This document shows, in pieces, positions 49,918-59,698 of a stretch of DNA of 64,000 nt. Below the pieces are notes generated by a model. It was not told the DNA's origin. It saw nothing but the letters and a program-made list of their open reading frames with translations, and ran no database searches. Every line of letters begins with the position of its first letter. Position 1 is the first letter of the stretch. The stretch comes from Enterococcus crotali. GTDB lineage: Bacteria; Bacillota; Bacilli; Lactobacillales; Enterococcaceae. The position numbers were made by a program, and so were the translations under genes. The DNA lies in assembly GCF_000633635.1 (NCBI RefSeq), contig NZ_AYPQ01000001.1, positions 716,820 to 780,819 on the forward strand, read 5' to 3'.

Positions 49918-51226
49918 CTACTTTCGTCTTCTTGGGATGATTTTGATTGGTGTCCCTTCAAAAGTGAATGCCTTGCGAATTTGATTTTCTAAGAATCGAG
50001 CATATGAAAAATGCATCAATTCTTCTTCATTCACAAAAATAACAAATGTCGGCGGTTTGATCGCTACTTGTGTTCCATAGAAAACTTTCAAACGTTTACC
50101 CTTATCTGTTGGGGTTGGATTGATTGCGATTGCATCCATCACTACATCATTCAATAAAGCGGATGGAATGCGTAAATTTTGATTCATACTAACTAATTCA
50201 ATCAATTCTGGTAATTTATTCAAGCGCTGTTTTGTTAATGCTGATACAAAAATGATCGGTGCATAATCAAGATAACGGAATTCTTCACGTATCTCTCTTC
50301 GAAGTCACGCATCGTATTTGTTTCTTTTTCAACTGTATCCCATTTATTGACAACAATAATAATACCGCGGCCTGCTTCATGAGCATAGCCGGCAACTTTC
50401 TTATCTTGTTCACGAATGCCCTCTTCAGCGTTTAGGACCATTAAAACAATGTCTGAACGCTCGATGGCACGCATTGCACGCATCACGCTGTATTTTTCTG
50501 TGGACTCATAGACTTTCCCACGTTTACGCATGCCAGCTGTATCGATCATCAAGAATTTTTGTCCATCTTCTGATTCAAAACGGGTATCGATTGCATCACG
50601 CGTTGTTCCTTCAATTTCTGAAACAATCACACGATCTTCACCAAGAATCGCATTGATCAATGACGATTTACCCACATTCGGACGTCCAATCAAACTAAAT
50701 TTGATCGTATCTTCATCTTCATCTTCGATTTCAGTTGAAAAATGTTTAACTGCTTCATCCAAAACATCACCGATCCCTAAACCATGACTTCCGGAAATAG
50801 GGAATGGATCACCTAAGCCTAAAGAATAAAATTCATAGATATCATTTCTCATTTCAGGGTTATCAACTTTATTTACAGCTAAAATTACTGGTTTATTACT
50901 GCGATATAAAATTTTTGCTACTAATTCATCTGCATCTGTCACACCTTCACGACCACTTGCGACAAAAACGATGACATCTGCTTCTTCAATAGCGATTTCA
51001 GCTTGATGCTTGATTTGCTCCATAAATGGCTCGTCACTTAGTTCGATACCACCTGTATCAATAATACTAAATTCACGTCCCAGCCACTCTCCTGTGGCAT
51101 AAATACGGTCTCTTGTTACACCTGGTGTATCTTCTACGATAGAAATTCTTTCACCAGCTATACGGTTAAAAATCGTCGATTTCCCAACATTTGGCGCCCG
51201 ACAATTGCAATTGTTGGATTTGCCAT
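49918..51226 (-). CDS. der: Ribosome-associated GTPase Der (EngA), broken by two one-base frameshifts
   Basis: Der is an essential double GTPase for 50S ribosome maturation. The ATG at 51226 lies eight bases after AGGAGG ([11 protein letters not shown]). The frame breaks at 51193-51194 (GG for GGG) before [11 protein letters not shown], and again near 50290 (ERYVKN for ERIREEF). With two added bases the protein is about 436 residues, the family norm. Both G domains are otherwise intact: PNVGKST, DTPG, NKVD, then [13 protein letters not shown] and NKWD. The C-terminal KH domain ends IKIIPRRRK. Two inactivating indels in an essential gene point to sequence error. Confidence 0.92.
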
Positions 51227-51331
51227 TCAAATTACCTCCTTGACAAGTTTTCAATCTTTACTAGTTTACCTAAAGCTTGTCTAAGATGCAAGAAAAACTA
51301 GTGAAATAAGTAAATTAAAGCATTAAGTACA

Positions 51332-51382
51332 AAAATATCCTGTAATTGTCACTTAACATGTTTGACAATTACAGGATATTTT
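51332..51382 (-). terminator. Terminator behind the aldehyde dehydrogenase gene
   Basis: Perfect 20-bp arms AAAATATCCTGTAATTGTCA and complement with an 11-base loop. A T-run follows the minus-strand 3' arm. Confidence 0.88.
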
Positions 51383-51405
51383 AATTTAAATCAGTTGGTT
51401 TTTAT

Positions 51406-52746
51406 TTATTCAACACCATACGCAATACGTTTTACATTCATCAAATGATGAGCCGTTACATTATCCGTTGTACTGCTTCCACCCATTGCGCCACAACCTA
51501 GTGTCATTGAAGGCGCCAATTTTGTTGTTGCACCAATTGCCCCTAAGGCACCCAATGTATTGACTAAAATACGTGATGCTTTCATTTGCAAGCCAAATGT
51601 TTCTGCATTAGCGTCTTTTGTCGTATGGATCACTGCAGTGTGACCAGTTCCTTCATTCGCAAGTAAAGCTTTACATGTTTCCACACCTGCTTCAAAAGTA
51701 TCAACGGTAAATAATCCTAAGATCGGTGTTAATTTTTCTCTTGAGTACGGATTATGATGTCCGATCTCTGACTGTTCTGAAATTAAAATTGACGTTTCTT
51801 CTGGTACAGAAATTCCAACTAATTTTGCAACATCTGAAGCACTTTTTCCAACAATATCTGGATTTAGTGTTCCTGTCTCTCTCAAAATAAATTGACTGAC
51901 TTTTGCTGATTCCTCTTCATTCATAAAATAGGCTTTCTTTGCTTTTAATTGTTCGATCACTGCTTCTTTCACAGCTTTATCTACAACAAGTGCTTGCTCT
52001 GAGGCACAGATAATTCCATTATCAAACGTTTTACTGCTGACTACGCAATCAATCGCATTTGTAACATCAGCTGTTGCATCGATCAATGCAGGAACATTTC
52101 CAGGCCCTACTCCAATTGCTGGGTTACCTGAGCTGTAAGCTGCTTGCACCATTGCTTTACCGCCTGTTGCGAGAATCAACGAAATATTTTCATGTTTCAT
52201 TAAGGCACTTGTTGCTTCTAATGTAGGTTCCTTTATTACCTGAACTAATCCGGCTGGCGCTCCAGCTTCAACTGCAGCTTGCTCAATTATATCTGCGGCC
52301 ATTAGAATCGATTTTAGTGCTTTTGGATGTGGAGAAAAAATAATAGCGTTTCTAGTTTTCAACGCAATCAATGATTTGAAAATAACTGTTGCAGTTGGAT
52401 TTGTTGACGGAATCAAGCCGGCTACTACACCTAATGGAATGCCGATTTCAATGATTTTCTCTTCTTTTCGACGGTTAATCACACCAACGGTAGGCAGATC
52501 TTTGATACTTTCATATACTTGCTCACTTGCGAAGGTATTTTTGATTACTTTATCAGAAACTTTTCCAAAACCTGTTTCCTGATTCGCTGAAACAGCTAAT
52601 TTTTCTGCATTATCAAGTGTTTTTTGATAGACGTTTTTTACGATTGCATCTACCTGTTCTTGTGTAAAGTTCTCATATTTAGCTTGTGCTTTCTTTGCTG
52701 TTTCGACTAATGTTTCAATTTCTTGTACTTTGATTTCTTCAGTCAT
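51406..52746 (-). CDS. CoA-acylating acetaldehyde dehydrogenase, stand-alone
   Basis: The 446-residue enzyme interconverts acetyl-CoA and acetaldehyde with NAD(H). The start is the ATG at 52746, eight bases after AAAGGAG. It shows [31 protein letters not shown] (in part, cofactor binding), the catalytic Cys in NGIICASEQ, and GLGCGAMGG-like glycines near the C-terminus ([16 protein letters not shown]). It resembles the N-terminal half of AdhE or EutE but lacks a fused alcohol dehydrogenase. There are no microcompartment genes next to it. A divergent response regulator gene lies upstream and may control it. Confidence 0.88.
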   Translation of the reverse strand: MTEEIKVQEIETLVETAKKAQAKYENFTQEQVDAIVKNVYQKTLDNAEKLAVSANQETGFGKVSDKVIKNTFASEQVYESIKDLPTVGVINRRKEEKIIEIGIPLGVVAGLIPSTNPTATVIFKSLIALKTRNAIIFSPHPKALKSILMAADIIEQAAVEAGAPAGLVQVIKEPTLEATSALMKHENISLILATGGKAMVQAAYSSGNPAIGVGPGNVPALIDATADVTNAIDCVVSSKTFDNGIICASEQALVVDKAVKEAVIEQLKAKKAYFMNEEESAKVSQFILRETGTLNPDIVGKSASDVAKLVGISVPEETSILISEQSEIGHHNPYSREKLTPILGLFTVDTFEAGVETCKALLANEGTGHTAVIHTTKDANAETFGLQMKASRILVNTLGALGAIGATTKLAPSMTLGCGAMGGSSTTDNVTAHHLMNVKRIAYGVE

Positions 52747-53034
52747 ATTAAACACTCCTTTTTTTATAATTCAACTTCCACTACTTTTGAATCGTTCATT
52801 TCTAAAATAATGTTGTGCTTTATTTGTTAACCGCTTACAAATTCATTTTAATCTATTTAACCCAATTTGTTAGGGAATATTTTAAGAAGATTATGGACAA
52901 AATTTACCTTTTTACGTATTTTTTTCACAAACAATTACACTTGAAAGCCGAGTTTATTCAGGGTATTATAGAGTAGTAAGGTGGATTTCACAAACTGAAG
53001 GACTATTATCTCATCAAAGAAAAGAGGGTTTACT

Positions 53035-53811
53035 ATGTGCCGATTATTGATTGTCAGTAACGATGCAAATGAACAGCAAACACTTCAACAATCTATCAAC
53101 GATTCCTTTATGAATATAAAAGTTTTACCTCCTGCAATGACGGAGCAAGAAGCACTAGCTATTTCTGAAAAGCTTCTTCCGGAAATTCTTTTAATTGCAA
53201 TCGATCACTTAGATATCGATGGTTTTATCGTGAAACGTAAAATCGTTCAACAATTGCCAAATATTAAAGTTATCATATTGACTGAACGAGATAATTTCCA
53301 AAGTATTCACCAAGCTTTACGATGTGGTGTGATTGATTATTTATTAACACCTATTGATTTCAATGAGCTTAAATTTGCTATCGATCGCTCTGTTAAGTCT
53401 CTTAATCAAGTTTCTTTGATGGATGTATTGAACAATAAACCTACCGTCTTGGCTAAAGAGCAGATCAACACGATTCTGGATTATATTCATGATCATTACA
53501 ATGAGGAAATAAATTTGACTACCTTAGCTGATATCATGCACCTAAACCGTCACTATGTTAGTCGCTTCTTTAAAGAGGCAGTCGGTATGAATTTTATTGA
53601 TTATTTAACAACATACCGAATCGAAAAGGCAAAACAATTATTAATGAAAACAGAAGAATCAATCACTGAAATTGCTGGGACCGTCGGCTATATCGATGCT
53701 ACGTACTTCAGTAAACTATTTAAGAAAAAAGTAGGTCAATCACCACACCAATTCCGTAAACATTATCGTGGCGAACATATACCAGCTGATTTACGAGTAA
53801 TCTATCATTGA
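53035..53811 (+). CDS. AraC-type response regulator with an atypical receiver domain
   Basis: The 258-residue protein has a receiver-like domain (about 1-118) and an AraC HTH pair (about 155-250, with LTTLADIMHLNRHYVSRFFKE and ITEIAGTVGYIDATYFSKLF). In the receiver, Asp57 (AIDHLD) is at the phosphorylation site and Thr83 is present. However, the N-terminal acidic pair is Asn9-Asp10, and the conserved Lys is Thr105 (LLTPID). Phosphorylation would be altered or absent. No histidine kinase is nearby. It is divergent from the aldehyde dehydrogenase gene 289 bases away, which suggests it as a target, although this is inference. Confidence 0.82.
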   Translation: MCRLLIVSNDANEQQTLQQSINDSFMNIKVLPPAMTEQEALAISEKLLPEILLIAIDHLDIDGFIVKRKIVQQLPNIKVIILTERDNFQSIHQALRCGVIDYLLTPIDFNELKFAIDRSVKSLNQVSLMDVLNNKPTVLAKEQINTILDYIHDHYNEEINLTTLADIMHLNRHYVSRFFKEAVGMNFIDYLTTYRIEKAKQLLMKTEESITEIAGTVGYIDATYFSKLFKKKVGQSPHQFRKHYRGEHIPADLRVIYH

Positions 53812-53897
53812 TCTCCTATTAAAATATGCGAGGGACAAAAATAGTTATCCTTGAGAATCAAATGGTTATTGCACCATTATGTTTAACTGAATTGTAA

Positions 53898-53942
53898 AAA
53901 AGACTAAGACAATGTGATTTCTTATCATTGTCCTAGTCTTTT
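53898..53942 (+). terminator. Terminator behind the response regulator gene
   Basis: Arms AAAGACTAAGACAATG and CATTGTCCTAGTCTTT (one bulge), with a T-run on the plus strand. Confidence 0.8.
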
Positions 53943-53962
53943 CGCATATTTACGATAAAAAA

Positions 53963-54056
53963 AGAGTCCGGGACAAAAACTAAAAATCAGTTTTGTTCCG
54001 GACTCTAAATCTGAATAAACGGTTGGATCAGAAGCAAACACTTCTGACCCAGCCTC
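53963..54056 (-). repeat. Two-hairpin terminator repeat, copy B (downstream of rpsA)
   Basis: A small hairpin with CAGAAG/CTTCTG arms (54029-54046) is followed on the minus strand by a long stem AGAGTCCGG/CCGGACTCT (53966-54007) and a T-run. The stretch ATAAAC...CAGAAGCAA-CTTCTG-CCCA-CTCTTT matches copy A at 2496-2583. Confidence 0.7.
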
Positions 54057-54076
54057 TTTACAAATTCAATTAAGAA

Positions 54077-55288
54077 TTATTCTGAATCAGAATCTTGTGC
54101 TTTTAAAGCATCACCTAAGATATCGCCCATTGTGAAACCAGTATTTTCTTCTGGCAACTCATATTCTTGAACATCTTTCGGTTCTTCTTGAGATTCAGGT
54201 TTTGCTTCTAAAGCTTTGATACTCAATGCGATGCGGTGTTCATCTGGATTAACTTCTAAAACTTTCACTTGTATTGCATCGCCTTCTTGTAACACTTCAT
54301 GAGGTGTTGCAATATGTTTGTGTGAAATTTGAGAAATATGAACTAATCCTTCAACTCCTGGGAATACTTCAACAAATGCACCAAAACTAGTTAAGCGTTT
54401 GACTGTTCCATCAAGAACAGATCCCACGGCTGCCTTGTTTTCGATATCCTCCCATGGTCCAGCTAAAGTTTCTTTGATTGATAGAGAAACTCGCTCTTCA
54501 TCTGGATTGATTGAAAGAATTTTGACTTTTACATCATCACCTACTATTAATACATCACTTGGTTTACCAACATGCTGATGCGCAATTTCAGAAACGTGAA
54601 CTAGTCCATCAATACCGCCTAAATCAATAAAGGCACCAAAGTCAGTTAAACGAGCGACTTTTCCTTCTACGATATCTCCATCATGAAGTGTTGCTAAGAT
54701 GTCTTTTTTCTTAGAGTTTTTCTCTGCTGCTACAACAGCTTTATGAGATAAAATCAAACGGTTTTCTGAAGGCTCAATCTCAATAATCTTAAATGTTAGT
54801 GTTTGTCCTTTGTATTCTGAAAAATCAGCAACAAAATGGTCTTCCACCATTGATGCTGGAACAAATCCTCGAACACCAACGTCAACAACTAAACCGCCTT
54901 TTACAACATTAGTAACGGGCGCTTCGATGATCTTGCCAGCTTGGAAATCTGCTTCGATTTCTTCCCAAACTTTTTTAGCATCCAAACGACGTTTAGAAAG
55001 TAAATAACTGCCATTTTCTTTATCTTTACCAATTGATGTGATAACAACCAAATCTAAGATGTCACCAACACTCACTAATTCGTTGATATCTTCTACTTGT
55101 GTAGTTGATAGTTCTTTTGCTGGTACAACACCTTCAATGCCTGCACCTTCGATACCAACAACAACTTGTTTGTCCTCAATTGCAAGTACTTCACCTTTAA
55201 CGATGTCGCCAACACTCACTTCTTGGACACTATTCATTGCATCTTCCATTGTTTCATTGCTGATTTCCACTTTTTTGTCTTCTGTCAT
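54077..55288 (-). CDS. rpsA: Ribosomal protein S1 homologue with four S1 domains
   Basis: The 403-residue protein binds mRNA and helps initiation. Four S1 RNA-binding domains begin near residues 22 (VGDIVKGEVLAIED), 107 (AGKIIEAPVTNVVKGGLVVDV), 193 (DGDIVEGKVARLTDFGAFIDLGG) and 278 (VGSVLDGTVKRLTSFGAFVEV). An acidic Ser/Glu-rich tail follows. It is shorter than the six-domain enterobacterial S1 but normal for Firmicutes (YpfD). It lies downstream of cmk with a 211-base gap, as in many Firmicutes. Confidence 0.95.
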   Translation of the reverse strand: MTEDKKVEISNETMEDAMNSVQEVSVGDIVKGEVLAIEDKQVVVGIEGAGIEGVVPAKELSTTQVEDINELVSVGDILDLVVITSIGKDKENGSYLLSKRRLDAKKVWEEIEADFQAGKIIEAPVTNVVKGGLVVDVGVRGFVPASMVEDHFVADFSEYKGQTLTFKIIEIEPSENRLILSHKAVVAAEKNSKKKDILATLHDGDIVEGKVARLTDFGAFIDLGGIDGLVHVSEIAHQHVGKPSDVLIVGDDVKVKILSINPDEERVSLSIKETLAGPWEDIENKAAVGSVLDGTVKRLTSFGAFVEVFPGVEGLVHISQISHKHIATPHEVLQEGDAIQVKVLEVNPDEHRIALSIKALEAKPESQEEPKDVQEYELPEENTGFTMGDILGDALKAQDSDSE

Positions 55289-55432
55289 GAAATTATCCTC
55301 CTATGCCACCAAAAAATTCGTAAAAAACTGACCTACTCCCTTAATAGTACGGGATTTTACTAAAAAAATAAAGCGATTTCTCTCATTTTCTTTTTTTTCT
55401 TTGAAATAAGAAGTTATTTTCTTGCTTTAAGA

Positions 55433-55472
55433 CAAAGAAAGTATAACTTTCACGTAGTCATACTTCCTTTGC
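55433..55472 (-). other. Hairpin between cmk and rpsA
   Basis: Arms CAAAGAAAGTAT and ATACTTCCTTTG with a 16-base loop. The T-run is poor, so it may be a weak terminator or an rpsA leader element. Confidence 0.4.
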
Positions 55473-55499
55473 AGCTATTTTATTACAATATATAAATCC

Positions 55500-56168
55500 T
55501 TAACTTTTCGCTACAATGACCTCTTCAATTGCCTTTACAACTTCTTCTATATTCATTCCAGTCGTATCGATTTTTACAGCATCTACCGCTTGTTTTAAAG
55601 GTGACACTTCTCTAGTTGAATCAAGATAATCCCGATGTTCGATTTCTTGTTTCAATGTATCAAAATCAGTCATGATTCCTTTTTCCTGATTTTCCTTAAA
55701 GCGTCTTTCAGCGCGTTCTTCCACACTAGCAACTAAAAATATTTTAACTTGTGCATCAGGTAACACGGCTGTTCCAATATCACGACCATCCATGACGACA
55801 CCGCCTTTTTGACCAATCATTTGCTGAAGTTCTACCATTTTTTTGCGAACAGCGCCATGTTTTGCGACGATTGACACAGCGTTCGTCACATTCGGTTGTC
55901 TGATTGCTTCTGTTACCTCGATTCCGTCAATAAAAACGAGTTGTTCTTTTTCTGTTTGCTTGAAAGAAATTGTGTGGTCAAGGCATAGTTCAACTAAGCC
56001 TTGTTCATTTTCAAAATCGATATTTTTTTGAATTGCCAAATAAGTTAATGCACGATACATCGCTCCTGTGTCACAATAAACATAATGCAATTTTTTTGCC
56101 AAAATCTTTGCTACTGTACTTTTGCCAGATGATGCTGGCCCATCGATAGCAATACTGATCTTTTTCAT
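55500..56168 (-). CDS. cmk: Cytidylate kinase
   Basis: Cmk phosphorylates CMP and dCMP. The 222-residue P-loop kinase has [16 protein letters not shown] (Walker A), [24 protein letters not shown], and the lid with [10 protein letters not shown]. The Arg and Asp residues of the substrate site ([13 protein letters not shown]) are present. It follows the LysM gene downstream of recQ, in the same order as Bacillus. Confidence 0.95.
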   Translation of the reverse strand: MKKISIAIDGPASSGKSTVAKILAKKLHYVYCDTGAMYRALTYLAIQKNIDFENEQGLVELCLDHTISFKQTEKEQLVFIDGIEVTEAIRQPNVTNAVSIVAKHGAVRKKMVELQQMIGQKGGVVMDGRDIGTAVLPDAQVKIFLVASVEERAERRFKENQEKGIMTDFDTLKQEIEHRDYLDSTREVSPLKQAVDAVKIDTTGMNIEEVVKAIEEVIVAKS

Positions 56169-56198
56169 AATGAACTCCTTTGTTTGTCACATAGTAAA

Positions 56199-56285
56199 AG
56201 AGTCTGGTACAAAACATCACGTGTTTTGTTTCAGACCCTTAAAAGTAAAGACTGAGATCAAAATTGCTGCTATCTCACTCCTTAC
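56199..56285 (-). repeat. Two-hairpin terminator repeat, divergent copy C (downstream of the LysM gene)
   Basis: A long hairpin with AAGAGTCTG/CAGACCCTT arms (56199-56240) is adjacent to a small TGAGAT/ATCTCA hairpin (about 56252-56276). The layout matches copies A and B, but the small hairpin differs in sequence. Confidence 0.5.
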
Positions 56286-56293
56286 TTGATTTG

Positions 56294-56815
56294 TTATTTA
56301 ATACGTAAGGATTGTCCAGGTTGCAGCATGGCGTCTGCACCTAACCCATTCAATTGTAATAATTCTTCTGTTGAGATTCCATTTCTTGTCGCAACTTGAT
56401 TTGGTCCCTCTCCATTCAATACTTCTGTGTACACTTCTGCTGCTTCACTTGTCGGCGTTGTTTCTTGCGGTACGCTGCTTTGCCCGTCAACGGCAGATTC
56501 TGACGCTGCTGGTGCTTGCGTTGAAGCTTGTGTTGAACTGTCTTTTGTTGATGATTGTACCACAACAGAGGATGATGGCTTACTTGCTTCTTTGTTATCG
56601 TTAGGTTTGTCTCTCATCACATAAAGATACGTTCCCACTGGCAAAGTGATAATTAATAGTAATAAGATAACTAAAATAGTTAGAAAAACTGTATTGCCTT
56701 TTTTCTGTTGACGTTTTTCTGAACGGGAACCTCCAGCATTCTTATCCGTATCATAAATTGATTGCTCCCAAGGTTCACGAGCTCCTGATGGCTTTTTCTT
56801 ATCTTTTTTACTCAC
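56294..56815 (-). CDS. Single-pass membrane protein with C-terminal LysM domain
   Basis: The start is a GTG at 56815. The 173-residue protein has a basic cytoplasmic part (about 1-40), a membrane segment (FLTILVILLLLIITLPVGTYLYV, about 44-66), an extracellular Ser/Thr/Gln-rich linker of about 60 residues, and one LysM domain (about 127-173, NQVATRNGISTEELLQLNG). It should bind peptidoglycan on the outer face. Its position after recQ matches the ypbE gene of Bacillus. No catalytic domain is present. Confidence 0.82.
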   Translation of the reverse strand: MSKKDKKKPSGAREPWEQSIYDTDKNAGGSRSEKRQQKKGNTVFLTILVILLLLIITLPVGTYLYVMRDKPNDNKEASKPSSSVVVQSSTKDSSTQASTQAPAASESAVDGQSSVPQETTPTSEAAEVYTEVLNGEGPNQVATRNGISTEELLQLNGLGADAMLQPGQSLRIK

Positions 56816-56894
56816 GTATCGTTCCTCCTAAAATTCTCTCGTTTGCTATTATACCACAGCTTTTTATCAACTGCAGTCTAAAAAAAGATTATTT

Positions 56895-58337
56895 TCATTC
56901 TTTAAATAATCTTATCAAAATGTCCTCCCACTGTTCGGAGATTTCGTTTTCTTCTGGTGATTGTACTATTTGGTCTTTGTAATTGTCAAAGGATAAGCCG
57001 CATCGATCACAACAATTTTCTTGTTTTATTCCGTCGACTTTTTCTGAAAAATACTGCCGAATGAATGTACGACGGCACTTTGCTTCATTGATATAGTCTA
57101 ACATAACACTTAGTTGTTGTTGCCGTTCTTTCTCTTTTCTTAATAATTTCTGCTCTAGCTCTTCAAGTGTATATTCTTTTTCTAAATAACCTTGTAGCCA
57201 TTTTTGTTGGATTTCATTTAATTCAGGTAATAGATGTTCGACTTTTTCTAACTCATTTACATTCAGTCCATTTAATAGTTCTCGATCTAGACGGCTTTCC
57301 GATTGAAAGTAATAATGGATGGATTCGTCCCCTTTTTGATAGAGTAAAACCGCTAGACTTGCTTGTCCATCACGTCCGGCACGACCAATCTCTTGAACAT
57401 AATTTTCTAGACTATCCGGACAATCGTAGTGAAGTACAAATCGTACATCAGGTTTATCGATTCCCATTCCAAAAGCATTTGTCGCGCATAAAACATCTAA
57501 TTGATTCGAGACAAATTGTTGCTGTAGAAGACTACGTTCGTTTGCTGTTAGCCCGCCATGATAAAATGCCGATTTCAGGGTCGTCGTCTCTTTAATTAGT
57601 CGATTGATCTTTTCAGCTGTTTTTCTTGTTGCACAATAAATGATTCCTTTCTTTTTCAGTTGTGTTAGATAAGAAATCAAGGTGTCATCTTTTTCCGTTG
57701 TTTGTTCCACAATCAAGCCAATATTCGGTCGATCTACTGAAAATAGTACTTCAGAAATCTCCTTGCGCTGTGTAAATACTTGCTTAAGAATCTCTTTTTT
57801 TACAGCAGGCGTCGCAGTTGCTGTCAAGGCCAGAGTCAAGGGATAGCCACATTCTTCTTGTATGCCAACCAATTTTGTATATTCGGGTCGAAAGTCCACA
57901 CCCCATTGAGAGACACAATGAGCTTCATCGATTACAAACAATGCAATGTTTAAGCTGGCGATTTTAAGTCTGACCTCTTTTTGAGTCAGTGTTTCCGGAC
58001 TGATCAAAATAAATTTATACTTGCTTAAATGAGTCAATACATATTGCTTTTCTAAAAAAGACAGACTACTGTTTAATGCGATTACCCGTGTCTCACCTTT
58101 TTTTTGCAGTTGAATTACTTGATCTTCCATTAATGATAATAACGGAGAAACAATAAGAACCGTTCCTTCGATCAGTTGACCTACAAATTGATAACATAAA
58201 GATTTTCCCGTTCCAGTAGGTAAAACCGCTAGCGTATCTTGTTTTTTTAATAGCTGTTCGATTACAGCTTTTTGTCCTGGTTTAAATGTACGAAAACCAA
58301 AGTTTTTATATAGTTGTTCTTCTAAGTCAATGTTCAT
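56895..58337 (-). CDS. recQ: RecQ-family DNA helicase (RecS-like)
   Basis: The 480-residue helicase shows LPTGTGKSLCYQ (motif I), DEAHCVSQWG (DEAH box) and SVDRPNIG. Further motifs include FGMGIDKPDVRFVLHYDCPDS and QEIGRAGRDGQ (motif VI). A zinc-binding region has Cys residues CRRTFIRQYF and CCDRCG. The HRDC domain is absent, as in the short RecS of Bacillus. It overlaps ypbB by a few bases, so the two are translationally coupled. It likely works in repair of stalled forks. Confidence 0.93.
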   Translation of the reverse strand: MNIDLEEQLYKNFGFRTFKPGQKAVIEQLLKKQDTLAVLPTGTGKSLCYQFVGQLIEGTVLIVSPLLSLMEDQVIQLQKKGETRVIALNSSLSFLEKQYVLTHLSKYKFILISPETLTQKEVRLKIASLNIALFVIDEAHCVSQWGVDFRPEYTKLVGIQEECGYPLTLALTATATPAVKKEILKQVFTQRKEISEVLFSVDRPNIGLIVEQTTEKDDTLISYLTQLKKKGIIYCATRKTAEKINRLIKETTTLKSAFYHGGLTANERSLLQQQFVSNQLDVLCATNAFGMGIDKPDVRFVLHYDCPDSLENYVQEIGRAGRDGQASLAVLLYQKGDESIHYYFQSESRLDRELLNGLNVNELEKVEHLLPELNEIQQKWLQGYLEKEYTLEELEQKLLRKEKERQQQLSVMLDYINEAKCRRTFIRQYFSEKVDGIKQENCCDRCGLSFDNYKDQIVQSPEENEISEQWEDILIRLFKE

Positions 58338-59365
58338 TGGCTAGCTTCTCTTTCTTCTCTCAGTTTTTGGATTTGATATAAACGAAATTCAAAATAATCA
58401 AGTTCTGGATTGAGTTGCTTTAATGATCGATAGGACCAATCTTGATAAGGTTTCGAGAATTCTAGTAAAAAATCTGAAGTCTTTTTTGTTATAAAAGAAT
58501 CAAAAGGAACATCATCCGTCAACGCAAGCTCCATAAGATGATCTTTGATTGTACTTATTTTTACTTTTCTTTGTTCAGCCAGTTTGTCTACTGAGTGGAG
58601 CCGCTTTAAGTACACCTTTGTTTCATTCATACTTTTGTTTTCATTTTGTTTGATCAATGGTAGAATCAATGCTCTTAAAAAACTACCTTCTGGCATTTGC
58701 TCGATCGTATACAATAAATAATGTAGTTTTTCTTTTGAGAATAGAAAGCGGTCAAATGCATTCCTCTGAACATCCATTAATTGAAATGATGTTTTGCCGA
58801 TTTGTTGATAGCCTGAAAATTGTCTTGTAAAATAATTAGCTTCTTCTTTAGATAACTCAGCAAAAATTTGAGTCCATTCTCGCTTGGTTGTTTTGATCAA
58901 TTGGGCTTTCGGCATTGATTTTAAATACATTTTTACTTGTCTTTGGTACAATGGTGATTGCTCAAGAGGAATGTAGTTTTTATTCGTATACGATAAATGA
59001 GAGACGACTTGTACCGTGAATTGTAGTAGTCGCCAGATCATTTCGTCTGTTTTGCCAAAATGATAATTGTTGATTCGAGAAAAACGGTCTCGATATTGAC
59101 TTATAGCTTGTTGCCCCTTAGCCGTAATCTGAGCTTCACCGTCAGCCGTTTGCTGCAATAACTTTTGCTTAATCAGACCAGTTATTATCGAACGGAATTC
59201 TACTTCAGTTAATGTTGGAAATAGCTGAAAAAACTGTAGATTTTCATATAAAAAGCCATAAAGCAATACAGAACTCGTTCGTTTGCCTTTTAAAAGATGA
59301 TACAATGTTGAGGTTCGTGCCTTGTATCCGTGTTGAAATAAAGCTAAAATAAAGAAAGGTTCCAT
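58334..59365 (-). CDS. ypbB: YpbB-like helix-turn-helix protein
   Basis: The start is the ATG at 59365, five bases after GGTGGA. The 343-residue protein has an N-terminal winged-helix-like region (HGYKARTSTLYHLLKGKRTSSVLLYGF, in part) and a C-terminal region with KVYLKRLHSVDKLAEQRKVKISTIKDHLMEL, part of which is a second HTH. It is always upstream of recQ in related genomes, and here the stop overlaps the recQ start. Its molecular role is unknown. A divergent ferredoxin gene starts 39 bases away. Confidence 0.85.
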   Translation of the reverse strand: MEPFFILALFQHGYKARTSTLYHLLKGKRTSSVLLYGFLYENLQFFQLFPTLTEVEFRSIITGLIKQKLLQQTADGEAQITAKGQQAISQYRDRFSRINNYHFGKTDEMIWRLLQFTVQVVSHLSYTNKNYIPLEQSPLYQRQVKMYLKSMPKAQLIKTTKREWTQIFAELSKEEANYFTRQFSGYQQIGKTSFQLMDVQRNAFDRFLFSKEKLHYLLYTIEQMPEGSFLRALILPLIKQNENKSMNETKVYLKRLHSVDKLAEQRKVKISTIKDHLMELALTDDVPFDSFITKKTSDFLLEFSKPYQDWSYRSLKQLNPELDYFEFRLYQIQKLREEREASQ

Positions 59366-59404
59366 ATTTCCACCTCTTTCAATGATAGAATAGGATGTGT
59401 TCAT

Positions 59405-59617
59405 ATGTTATGTAAAATAATTCCTGAAAAATGTATTGCTTGCGGTCTATGCCAAGTATATGCACCGGAAATTTTCGATTATAATGATGACGGAATCGTC
59501 ATTTTAAAAAATGATAACGAAGCTTTTCAGGAGTTTGTTCCTGAAAGAGAAAGAAACAACGCGTTAATAGCGTACCGCAAATGTCCTGTTCGTGCAATAG
59601 AGATCACAGAAAAATAA
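59405..59617 (+). CDS. fer: [4Fe-4S] ferredoxin
   Basis: The 70-residue protein has CIACGLC at residues 10-16 and a fourth Cys in RKCPVRAI near residue 60. It is a single-cluster type with the acidic surface of electron carriers. It is divergent from ypbB, the same arrangement as fer-ypbB-recS in Bacillus. Its partner enzymes are not in this window. Confidence 0.92.
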   Translation: MLCKIIPEKCIACGLCQVYAPEIFDYNDDGIVILKNDNEAFQEFVPERERNNALIAYRKCPVRAIEITEK

Positions 59618-59650
59618 CGAGCAATCAGAGGAATTTTATAGCAAACAGCA

Positions 59651-59692
59651 AAAAGGAGAAAATACTTGTCGCAAGACTGATTTTTCTCCTTT
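59651..59692. terminator. Bidirectional terminator between fer and the hydrolase
   Basis: Arms AAAAGGAGAAAA and TTTTTCTCCTTT around an 18-base loop with CTTG/CAAG inner pairing. Confidence 0.8.
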
Positions 59693-59698
59693 AACTGT

